Source: Notolepis coatsorum
Taxonomy: Eukaryota > Chordata > Actinopteri > Aulopiformes > Paralepididae
DNA: 64,000 nt
Assembly (NCBI GenBank): GCA_963971535.1
Contig: OZ020589.1
Span: 72,627,520 to 72,691,519, forward strand
Reading direction: 5' to 3'
This document shows, in pieces, positions 48,101 to 54,262 of the stretch. The notes under the pieces are model-generated. The model did no database searches and was not told the origin of the DNA. It worked only from the letters and a program-made list of their open reading frames with translations. Position 1 is the first letter of the stretch, and the number at the start of each line of letters is the position of its first letter. A program made the position numbers and the translations under genes.

Positions 48101-50527
48101 TAAATAAGTAAAATAAAATATCTTTATTTGCTCATCTTTGAGCAAATTATTTCCCTGAATATATTAGGCACTGACTTGGAAAAGAAAAGCTATTGTGACA
48201 TCTGTAATGTGTCTATAACAAAAGGAGTGCATAGGAATAAACTCAATTAAATTGTCTTTTTGACAACAGGCTTACTTTCTACTTCTTCAGGGAGAGTGGC
48301 AGGTTCTTCTTTAGAAACAAAAGCTTCTCTGCTTTCTGACAGGAAAGTCGATAATTCTTCTCATCATTGACATTAGATCCAATTTCTTACTGTCTGTGCT
48401 TGTGGATGGGGCCGGTCATCTCTGGAAAAAGGCCTTGAATGGTCCTCCAATATCTAAGAGCCTCCGATATCTATATAAAGACCATTACGTTGATGTCGGG
48501 GTAAAGCACCTGCCCGTGAAATGATCCAGGGTCAGTTGGAGTTGATGGATACTGCAGTTGATGATGGAGACGGGGTGTGCAGCACAGAAGATACGTCGGG
48601 GCAAAGTTGGGCTCTTACAACATAATTCTGCGTGCACAGTACACTGCTTTTCCCCCCACATCAAAGTAATGGTACAGTACAGGGGAGTCCGGAGTGCATC
48701 ACGTTCACAGAACACTACAGCATGGGTTTCCGGCACCGTTTGAACCACAGTCTGAGCGGCTGAGTAGGAGAAGCTTGACGGCAAAGTTTTCTTCAGGCAA
48801 TGAATGGGATGTTGGGGTTTGACTGAGTCGTCAATAGGAGAGCAACAAAACAGCCATAGAGATAATCCAATTCTGTGGAAACTGCGTCACATTTATGTCT
48901 ATACTTTAATTACAATCATATAAATAATAAAGAACCACACACATTTGGTCAAAATGTTCAGGCTTTTCTGCCAAATACAGAACGTTTCCCTTGAATGATG
49001 GAGGAGTTAGGCGGTTCAACAATGGTAGTTACTTGAGTACTGTCCTGTTAATGAAGAAATGCATTGGATGGAGGCAGGGTTCGAAATTAACGGGGGCTTG
49101 GGGCATAATGCCCTTGAAAATGGACAAAATGCCCTCGAAAATATAGCCATTAACATTACATAGGCCTACACACATCTTGCCATAGCGTTAGCAGTTTGTA
49201 CAATGTTTGTAGCTGTTAGCTAGCTAGCCCTTCACAACAACAGCTAACACCGTAGCTACTAGCTACTGTAGCAGAGGAGGAAATGGGAGTCTGAGAGGCG
49301 GGGTGTTTAAAGACAATGATAGGCGTTTATTTAACATCCAAGAAGGCTAACATACAACTGTGTTTTACTAACTCCAAACGGGACTATTATCGCTTTCGCG
49401 CTGCTTGTTGATGTTATAAACTGCTCCTAACGTGACCGGAGCTGAAGGTGGCGGTGCCACACGCTAAAATGTCCGTGGGGACCCGGCGCCAACCCATAGA
49501 TAGTTCCAACTCACCGAATTACGTAATCCACCACAGTTGCACTCAATATTTAAATAATGTTAGTCTAAATAAATGTAGACAGAAACATAATAATTTCAAG
49601 CAGAAAACGAATCTTTCCATTAATAACTGACAATCAGGGAATTTAAATTTAAAATTAAAAATTTTGTGTGTTTATATTAATTAAAGAAAGGAAAGTCTAG
49701 TGCTGGCTGAGCATATTGTTTGTTTGCACTAAGTTAATACTTTGACAAATGTAGCCTATATTTTTCAGTCAGTTCGGTCTTTGTGTGCCAAACATTATTT
49801 AAGGCTGTAAACACTGTAAACCTTTTATTTTATTTTTAATAAATGAGAAGCATGTTTAGATTTGAGTGTTAAATTTTTTTTAATAAAAATTAACGTATAT
49901 CGAACTGAAAACCGTGACCCCAAAATCGTGATACGAACCAAACCGTCCATTTTGTGAACCGTCCCACCCCTACCGTTTATCATAAAAATTCAGTGCCCCC
50001 GAAATACAAAAAAAAGCCCCCGAAAATCAATTAAGGGGGGCAAAAAAAGCCCTTGAAAAAAAATGTTAATTTCTAACCCTGGATGGAGGACTAATTGACC
50101 TACCCAGCCCTCTTTTCGTGATCCTCTAATCGCAACTGTGGTGATGAAGAAAAGAGGGTGGAGTTTGAGATAGGTCAATTGGCTTTATGAAGGGAGGAAG
50201 AGTAGGAACCTTAGAGTTAGTATATTGGACTTCTCTCTATTTGGAAACGCAAACAAAGGATGCGTTTCCTGTTGATATGGTATGTGACTTAGTGACTGAT
50301 GGTCATCTGTGCTCATTCCTGTGTTGTTTGACAGAAAATGGAGCGGAGATCTGAAGAAGCTCCCGAACATCAAACTGAGAAAAGTTTCCAGTAAACGAGA
50401 GGACGGAAAGAAGGAAGAAGAGGGAAAACAAGAAGAAGAAGAAGAAGAAGAAGAAGAAGAAGAAGAGGAGGAAGAAGAGGCAGGCGAGGAGGATGAGGAT
50501 ATGGCACTGATGGCGGACTCGGATTGA
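20042..50527 (+). CDS. tma16: TMA16 homologue (translation machinery associated 16), seven coding exons
   Basis: Coding segments: 20042-20044, 20134-20240, 20441-20478, 20562-20646, 21241-21389, 46621-46663, 50335-50527. They sum to 618 nt (205 aa plus stop); every junction is GT-AG and keeps frame, and human TMA16 is about the same length. Recognisable family blocks: [54 protein letters not shown] and [13 protein letters not shown]. The first exon holds only the ATG. The C-terminus is a poly-Glu tract of (GAA)n followed by an acidic end. TMA16 is a small nuclear protein associated with 60S pre-ribosomes. Intron 5 (21390-46620) is 25.2 kb of nested transposons. The neighbour marchf1 gives conserved synteny. 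Confidence 0.95.
20134..20240 (+). CDS. tma16: tma16 exon 2
   Basis: 107 nt after CAG (20131-20133) and before GTGGGT. It starts directly after the ATG exon and encodes the basic N-terminus with [14 protein letters not shown], the best conserved N-terminal block of the family. Confidence 0.93.
20441..20478 (+). CDS. tma16: tma16 exon 3
   Basis: 38 nt between TTGCAG and GTGAGT; encodes [13 protein letters not shown], with split codons at both ends that fit exons 2 and 4. Confidence 0.9.
20562..20646 (+). CDS. tma16: tma16 exon 4
   Basis: 85 nt between CCTCAG and GTGAGA; encodes [18 protein letters not shown] and DACDIIE, matching the TMA16 family. Confidence 0.93.
20705..21165 (+). repeat. 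51-bp minisatellite in tma16 intron 4
   Basis: Eight or nine units of about 51 bp, each with CCCAGTGTGTGTATGTGTAC and a TATTTGAAGGAAGGTAAAGA-type second half. One unit is 8 bp longer. Because 51 is a multiple of 3, open frames run through it on both strands, but it is intronic. Confidence 0.9.
21241..21389 (+). CDS. tma16: tma16 exon 5
   Basis: 149 nt between TTCCAG and GTGAGT; encodes [18 protein letters not shown] and [12 protein letters not shown]. Its donor opens the 25-kb transposon-filled intron. Confidence 0.94.
21619..21767. repeat. Foldback hairpin, GC-rich head
   Basis: About 50-bp arms: GGGATAATGTATAGCTA and CATTGTCGCAAAATAATTGA are mirrored by TCAATTATTTTGCGACAATG and TAGCTATACATTATCCC. 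The loop holds GAGGCGCCTCGCCGAGG. It resembles the hairpin at 24686-24828 in size and in its CCTCG-rich head. Confidence 0.8.
21768..22081. repeat. Short inverted-repeat element next to the hairpin
   Basis: Bounded by CTTATTACATGGC and GCCATGTAATAAAG. It contains a 36-bp hairpin GCAGAGGTCCGTTAT / ATAACGGACCTCTG (21981-22017). Probably part of one compound foldback with 21619-21767. No coding capacity. Confidence 0.55.
24058..24166. repeat. (CA)n microsatellite
   Basis: About 110 bp of CA/CACACG/CATA repeats, interrupted by one TGTGA. Open frames read through it are artefacts. Confidence 0.95.
24423..24578. repeat. 81-bp tandem duplication
   Basis: TCAATCATTCCAATAATACA and the following sequence to GCTTCCACATG is repeated once in tandem at 24504 with one extra T. 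Recent segmental slippage inside the hAT. Confidence 0.9.
24686..24828. repeat. Foldback hairpin inside the hAT
   Basis: The arm TTGTGACCAATAAACCATGC with CTAGG is mirrored by CCTAGGCATGGTTTATTGGT with CACAA; a weaker outer arm extends on both sides. The loop CCCTCGGCTGCGCCTCGGGC is GC-rich. A similar architecture is seen at 21619-21767. Confidence 0.85.
25012..25524. repeat. GC-rich inverted repeat of about 510 bp
   Basis: An island of very high GC in AT-rich surroundings. GAGCCGGCATGGCTCGTCC with GTTGGCATCG at the left is mirrored by CGATGCCAACGTTCGCTGGA and CGGGCCATGCCGGCTC at the right. Inner parts also pair (GATCCTCACCGCG with CGCGGTGGGGATC) around a centre near 25272. It gives open frames on both strands, but these are consequences of composition and symmetry. 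Confidence 0.8.
26090..26661. other. tma16 intron 5 sequence, no gene seen
   Basis: Sequence between TTAA element B and the Gypsy insertion. It contains CTCTTTCAGCGCCAGA at 26400, which is similar, inverted, to TCTGGCGCTGATTGAG followed by TTAA at 46023-46042. It could be one end of an older element into which the Gypsy jumped. Confidence 0.4.
26667..26989 (-). repeat. 3' LTR of the Gypsy element
   Basis: 323 bp, near-identical to 45033-45363 except for an 8-bp tandem unit (GGCTAATT) absent here and a few substitutions. Short LTR ending in TG...CA. Confidence 0.93.
26990..27001 (-). promoter_or_regulatory. Polypurine tract of the Gypsy element
   Basis: On the - strand TGGTGGGGGAGG abuts the 3' LTR, the standard plus-strand primer position. 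It directly confirms the element orientation. Confidence 0.75.
27130..28725 (-). pseudogene. Gypsy reverse transcriptase and RNase H
   Basis: The - strand continues from the integrase tail across the TTAA insertion. Seen in order: the integrase end and spacer with a TAA stop at 28668-28670; the RT N-terminus ([22 protein letters not shown]); RT core with [51 protein letters not shown] and the catalytic YLDDLVIH; the connection region; RNase H with [27 protein letters not shown] and YTDHNPL; end ADALSRS. Frameshifts occur near 28250 and 28035. The last 311 codons are open. No integrase follows before the LTR. Confidence 0.92.
29232..29724 (+). mobile_element. tRNA-derived SINE, about 490 bp
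   Basis: Flanked by the 15-bp duplication GAAAACAGTAATCCA (29217-29231 and 29725-29739). tRNA-like head with box A GGTGGCCGAGCGG and box B GTTCGAATCC; body with GTTGTAAACAGCGACTCCTA shared with the SINE at 9734; A-rich 3' end. It sits in the left arm of the foldback and is absent from the right arm, so it is younger than the palindrome. Confidence 0.9.
29824..31234 (-). repeat. 3' LTR of BEL copy 2
   Basis: 1411 bp, from TGTAAC to CAGAACA on the + strand, the full-length LTR version. The poly-G tracts at 30240-30250 and 30446-30455 vary in length among the four LTRs. Confidence 0.93.
31330..37463 (-). pseudogene. BEL/Pao gag-pol polyprotein, copy 2, frameshifted
   Basis: From ATG 37463 Gag and most of Pol form one open frame of over 1400 codons, because the 7-bp unit GTCGTGC is present twice at 36374-36387 (once in copy 1). 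The frame breaks near 33222-33226, where one base is inserted and one substituted in the RNase H region, and again at 31420-31424, where a fifth C in a C run shifts the last residues. Domain order and motifs are as in copy 1: cysteine knuckles, protease, RT with FYVDNC, RNase H and integrase with SDHGTNFK. It confirms that the intact family encodes one gag-pol polyprotein. Confidence 0.93.
37513..37529 (-). promoter_or_regulatory. Primer-binding site, tRNA-Tyr type, copy 2
   Basis: The same 17-nt site as in copy 1 on the - strand, two bases inside the 5' LTR. Its + strand reads TCCGGCTCGAAGGACCA, that is the tRNA-Tyr 3' end. Confidence 0.75.
37532..38901 (-). repeat. 5' LTR of BEL copy 2
   Basis: 1370 bp. 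It lacks about 37 bp present at 30117-30153 and 6 bp near 38645 compared with the other LTRs; otherwise near-identical. Confidence 0.92.
39272..40011. mobile_element. Non-autonomous hAT in the right foldback arm
   Basis: 740 bp with the 8-bp duplication GTATCCAT (39264-39271 and 40012-40019). Ends CAGTGCATGTGAGCGGATCG and CAGACCACGTGAGCGGATCG (inverted). GAGCG-rich subterminal regions. Inside, 39700-39785 is a diverged piece of the LINE 3' tail also seen at 11540-11620. It is absent from the left arm. Confidence 0.9.
40454..42103 (-). pseudogene. Gypsy protease and integrase
   Basis: Follows gag on the - strand. Immediately after a TAG stop (42104-42106) comes the protease active-site sequence RDTGA. 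About 200 codons later is the integrase zinc region (H...H then YCRSC). A frameshift near 41290-41310 follows, then the catalytic core: LIDCVGPLP (first Asp), [10 protein letters not shown] (second Asp) and [11 protein letters not shown] (Glu), with a second frameshift near 40985. The C-terminal part, [20 protein letters not shown] and [12 protein letters not shown], runs into the TTAA insertion, and its continuation is found at 28725 directly before RT. Confidence 0.9.
42107..44109 (-). pseudogene. Gypsy gag, with stop codon and hAT insertion
   Basis: ATG at 44109 ([11 protein letters not shown]). The N-terminal helical domain is followed by a TGA at 43861-43863 in a CGA-like context, then a very Glu/Arg-rich coiled coil (43848-43700), a capsid or SCAN-like domain ([26 protein letters not shown]) cut at 43251 by the hAT, and after it a CCHC knuckle [14 protein letters not shown] near 42340. 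The gene continues into protease. Gag binds genomic RNA and forms the particle core. Confidence 0.88.
42613..43251. mobile_element. hAT element with CAGGGGTCGGGAACC termini
   Basis: 639 bp with the perfect 8-bp duplication CTCTAGGA (42605-42612 and 43252-43259). The inverted repeats CAGGGGTCGGGAACC are perfect over 15 bp, and AGAGCCATA-type motifs lie inside both ends. On the - strand 42729-42929 encodes the conserved C-terminal hAT dimerisation motif ([14 protein letters not shown], then [10 protein letters not shown]). It is a deletion derivative of an autonomous hAT that keeps the 3' end of its transposase. Confidence 0.93.
44156..44258. repeat. Short tandem repeat in the Gypsy leader
   Basis: Repeated GAAGAACCACTGAAGAACCA-like units of about 10-20 bp between the 5' LTR and gag of the Gypsy element. 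Confidence 0.85.
45013..45030 (-). promoter_or_regulatory. Primer-binding site of the Gypsy element
   Basis: On the - strand TGGGCGCTGGTCCGGGAT starts two bases after the 5' LTR. It resembles the tRNA-Pro primer site known from murine-type retroviruses (16 of 18 positions, from memory), so the primer tRNA is uncertain. Confidence 0.5.
45033..45363 (-). repeat. 5' LTR of the Gypsy element
   Basis: 331 bp, near-identical to 26667-26989 plus the 8-bp duplication. Followed by the GGCGC target copy. Confidence 0.93.
45369..46620. other. Rest of tma16 intron 5, no gene seen
   Basis: No coding region. TCTGGCGCTGATTGAG plus TTAA (46023-46042) may be the right end of an older TTAA element (see 26090-26661). 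The last 40 bases lead to the pyrimidine-poor but usable acceptor CTCCACAG of exon 6. Confidence 0.5.
46621..46663 (+). CDS. tma16: tma16 exon 6
   Basis: 43 nt between CTCCACAG and GTGGGT; encodes [14 protein letters not shown]. It is identified by family similarity and by phase: it is entered in phase 1 and left in phase 2, exactly fitting exons 5 and 7. Confidence 0.9.
46866..47784. mobile_element. TTAA-flanked element, CACTTT termini, copy C
   Basis: Uninterrupted 911-bp copy between TTAA at 46866-46869 and 47781-47784; ends CACTTTGATTACC and GGCACTCAAAGTG. It aligns with copy B throughout. A poly-C tract (47543-47552) lies in the right part. In tma16 intron 6. Confidence 0.88.
47785..49066. 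other. tma16 intron 6 sequence, no gene seen
   Basis: One hAT-like terminus, TAGGGATGCACCGAT, at 47917 has no matching partner and is probably a remnant. Nothing else was recognised. Confidence 0.5.
49075..50081. mobile_element. hAT element with CAGGGTTCGAAATTAAC terminus
   Basis: 1007 bp with the 8-bp duplication GATGGAGG (49067-49074 and 50082-50089) and ends CAGGGTT / AACCCTG followed by AAATTAAC-type inner repeats. An inner piece near 49910-49980 (CGTGATACGAACC...CACCCCTA) looks like the end of another, older hAT. No transposase. It ends 250 bp before tma16 exon 7. Confidence 0.88.
50335..50527 (+). CDS. tma16: tma16 exon 7 (last)
   Basis: 193 nt from the TTGACAG acceptor to TGA at 50525-50527. 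Encodes [16 protein letters not shown], then a Lys/Glu-rich stretch, an uninterrupted (GAA)n-coded run of about a dozen Glu residues, and an acidic end, [12 protein letters not shown]. Confidence 0.94.
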
Positions 50528-50678
50528 AGGCTAACATAGAACATAGTCTGAACTCAAGGCTTTGGTCGTTGGTCCTGGCTGAGACTAAATATATCAACCT
50601 GTTGATCTGATGCAACAGGCTAAAAGCTCTATTTTATGAGACTTTGTTTTTAGGCTGGCGTGTGTGCATAGTATGTGT

Positions 50679-51229
50679 TAGGGGTGAGACGATACAATAC
50701 TGATATTTGGCCCTTGATAATGATAATATCACGATACACAATATCTACGATAATCAATATATTCCAAGCAATGTAATCTACGATCCATCACAATATCTGT
50801 GTAACTGAAGAATACCCATAAAAATGCAATTATCAATTTATTCACAGAATTGACATGAAAGCTTATCAGATTATTTAGTGTGCATCACAAACTGGCCAAT
50901 TGTACATGAAACGATGTACAACAAATTGCATAATGCCTCTTTAACACACTGACCGCAACTTGATTAATATTAACTATTAATTATGTCCTCAACGGAAAAC
51001 TTTGTTACCATCTGCAATAAAAATATATATTAATTTGTTTTATCTAATAAGATAACGTTTTCAGTCTGTTAACCTCATTCCAATAATTTGTATTCATTTG
51101 TAAAATTGGATTAACGCCAATTTTTTTTTTTTTTTATATAAATATCAATACTTGGTATCACTGTATCGATTAAATATCATCATGTAAAATCTTGCTATTA
51201 TGTTTTGATTTTCTTTTTTCCCACCCCTA
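50679..51229. mobile_element. hAT MITE downstream of tma16
   Basis: 551 bp, ends TAGGGGTG / CACCCCTA, 8-bp duplication GTATGTGT (50671-50678 and 51230-51237). It begins 150 bp after the tma16 stop codon, so it may be part of the 3' UTR. Confidence 0.9.
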
Positions 51230-51237
51230 GTATGTGT

Positions 51238-52916
51238 TCACATTGAGGACTCTGTGCTGCTGTTCCAATACTGTCCAGAAGATGGCAGTCAGTATCATTG
51301 TCAACAACTGCAAGGAGCACTGAAAATAAGTAGTTTGCTCTCTCTGCCTCGTTGACATGACGGTAGATGGCAAACTGGATATTATTTTCCAATGAGAGAT
51401 AACCGCAAACTTGGCTAATGCAGAATGTGCTGTGGTAAAATTTTAAATATTTCTTTTGACGTCATATTTTCAAACTGGATGTTGACCTGTTGCTTTCAGG
51501 AATTATTGTATTATCGCCAATAAGTGTTGAATTACCCATATTTAAATGTCTAAAATACAATGAGAATTAGTCTGAACAAAATATACCTCTTTGACTGATA
51601 TGGACCAGAGAGGTATTTGTTTAAATTGCCACCATGTGAACAGAGCTTTTGTGTCAATTTGTACTCAATAACTTAACACTCACAAAGTCATGGGATGTTA
51701 ATTTACTGTTTATTACACAAACATTATGTTTCATGGTACTGACATGAGCAAGATCATACTTGAGCAATAAAATTAAAGGGGAACTATCTTATAAATGGCC
51801 TTTTCCAGTGGTTTTCATTGTTTTCTAGCAATGTGGGGTTGTACCAACACTGACTAGATGTGAAATTCTCATTCAGTCCCATTCCTCCAGTTCAGCTGAG
51901 ACAAGATCCTCCCCCACTAAATCAAGCCATTCTGAATTTACTCGGATCTGTGACGAATTCTGATCTGCCACCGCCCGCCCACAATCAACTGTGATACGTT
52001 TATATGAGCAGCGAGTGGAAATAATGCGGAAGCGGTTTCGACAGCAGAGACCGTCAGCTGTTCACACAGTCAATCACACAGAGAACTAGATAAAACGGGT
52101 GGGAGGGAATGTGACTGGGGGGAGCTTGCTCGCTCTCTCTCGTATCAGCACTCGCTGTATCACTGTCAACCTGTTGCAAAATATAGTGTACGCTCCCACG
52201 CGCGCGCCCGTATTCTGATCTGTGCAATAATATTCACAGGTATATATTGTCATGCGGAACAAGTTACCAATGCATTGTCCCGTGGGATTATGCCCCCCCC
52301 CCCTGCGGCGAAATTAATTTGTCCCACAGAACAGAACCATGCTTAAGTTTAAAAAGCTTTCGATATAGTTTCCGTTTGTTTCTCTGGTGCCGGAAGCCCT
52401 GGTTGTCCAGACAAAATGGGTGCTTTCTTTAGTAGCACCAGCGCCCCTCGTCTGAATGCAGAGGACCCCTACGTGTGGAGGCAGAGGACCCTTACGTGTG
52501 GAGGAGGCAAACCATGTGAGAGAATTTGATGCCTGTGGCTAACCAGCCAAAAAAAACACGATGCATGGCTAAACATACAGGACTCGCAATGTACTAACAT
52601 TTAAGGAAACAAAGCAAGGATTGTAATGTGTTCTGTGCTCATACAGCGTGAGAGTCCTCTGTTTGAATGTGTTCTGTGCTCATACAGCTTGAGGAGTTTG
52701 TCCTCCGTTATTTGTGCTGAGCCATGTGAGCTGAGACTTAGTTGTGGGCTTCCTGGTTGCTGAAGTAACTGATTAAATGCAATCAGTGCTAAACCGTTCA
52801 ATTACTGGCCTGGCAGGGATTAAGGAACACACCCATGTATTATGGGGTAGACTGCATTAGCATCCAAACCATAGAGCTATGTGTACCTCTGAGCCATGTC
52901 TTGCAGTTCAGGCCTG
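51238..52916. other. Intergenic DNA between tma16 and marchf1, no gene seen
   Basis: AT-rich. Contains a near-duplicate of GCAGAGGACCCCTACGTGTG at 52459-52504 and a duplicated CTGTGCTCATACAGC at 52633 and 52675. No supported gene. Confidence 0.5.
51766..51771 (+). terminator. Candidate poly(A) signal for tma16
   Basis: AATAAA about 1.24 kb after the stop codon and beyond the hAT MITE. Chosen only by motif; nearer variant signals cannot be excluded. Confidence 0.2.
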
Positions 52917-53465
52917 GTTCCTCCTCCTGGCCTGCCCCTCTGTCCACAGCCCTTCCCTCATCTACCATCCTCCTCCTGGCCTGCCCCTCTGTCCACAGCC
53001 CTTCCCTCATCTACCATCCTCCTCCTGGCCTGCCCCTCTGTCCACAGCCCTTCCCTCATCTACCATCCTCCTCCTGGCCTGCCCCTCTGTCCACAGCCCT
53101 TCCCTCATCTACCATCCTCCTCCTGGCCTGCCCCTCTGTCCACAGCCCTTCTCTCATCCACCATCCTCCTCCTGGCCTGCCCCTCTGTCCACAGCCCTTC
53201 CCTCATCTACCATCCTCCTCCTGGCCTGCCCCTCTGTCCACAGCCCTTCCCTCATCTACCACCCCCCTCCTGGCCTGCCCCTCTGTCCACAGCCCTTCCC
53301 TCATCTACCATCCTCCTCCTGGCCTGCCCCTCTGTCCACAGCCCTTCCCTCATCTACCATCCTCCTCCTGGCCTGCCTCTCTGTCCACAGCCCTTCCCTC
53401 ATCTACCATCCTCCTCCTGGCCTGCCCCTCTATCCACAGCCCTTCCCTCGTCTACCATCTTCCTC
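52917..53465. repeat. 49-bp minisatellite
   Basis: About eleven units with the core CTCCTCCTGGCCTGCCCCTC and TGTCCACAGCCCTTCCCTCA. The units are nearly identical, so the array is young. It lies 200 bp beyond the marchf1 stop and may be in its 3' UTR, where the transcript would be purine- and G-rich. The period is not a multiple of 3. Confidence 0.95.
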
Positions 53466-53668
53466 CTCTGGGTGGGTTCCTCATTATGAATCCATTTGTC
53501 ACATGAAAACTAGATCAGTGAGAGACAAAGCAGATCAGCAGATATGACGCTATCAAACACATTTTAATTTCGCTCTATTCCCACCCATCATGTGGTGAAG
53601 TGCTGCACTATCTAGGTATGAGCCTGGTGTGATCTGGGACTCCACTAGTCCAAGGAGGGGGGGGTGCT

Positions 53669-53973
53669 TCAGACAGGTGCCACGGCAGCCTCCACAGAAT
53701 GATCCGAGTCGGTCTGCGCAACCGGGACAGGGGCGGAGTTAATCGGAACCACCACAATTCCGTGCTTGCCGTTGGCCATGGTGGCGGGTGGAGCCCGAGG
53801 CGAGGGCGGGGCTTTATCGGGGCAGTTCTGCACGGTGATGATGCGGTTGAAGGACTTGAGGCGGCGCCACAGCTGCAGGTAGTCTTTACACTGGACGTAC
53901 ATGAATATCAGCATGCCTGTGAAGCTTATGGCCACCACGATCAGCTTGGTCCAGAACGGCCACTCCAGGACAC
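53669..53973 (-). CDS. marchf1: marchf1 last coding exon
   Basis: Acceptor TGTCCTCAG just above 53973. Encodes the second transmembrane helix and the cytosolic C-terminus (about 101 codons), ending in SVEAAVAPV. The juxtamembrane [17 protein letters not shown] block is the family signature. Confidence 0.93.
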
Positions 53974-54188
53974 CTGAGGACATAGACAGAGACACACACA
54001 AGGAGTTGCATGCCAACCTGCAGGATGTGCGAGAGGACATGATGTCTGGTGTGTGCATTGGCTTACCCATGCCATGTGTTGATGTATAGTACCTCACCGT
54101 AGAAACCCTCCAAAAGTCATCTGAAATCAAGAGTAAATGTAGTTTCTCTTTAGTTTTATAGTCTCTAGGGAAACATACTCTATTTACT

Positions 54189-54262
<74 letters not shown>

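Noticed and set aside
52835-53547. Three overlapping frames of about 200 codons, Pro/Ser/Leu-rich
   Set aside because: All arise from the 49-bp minisatellite; the period is 1 modulo 3, so each frame repeats the same three peptides.
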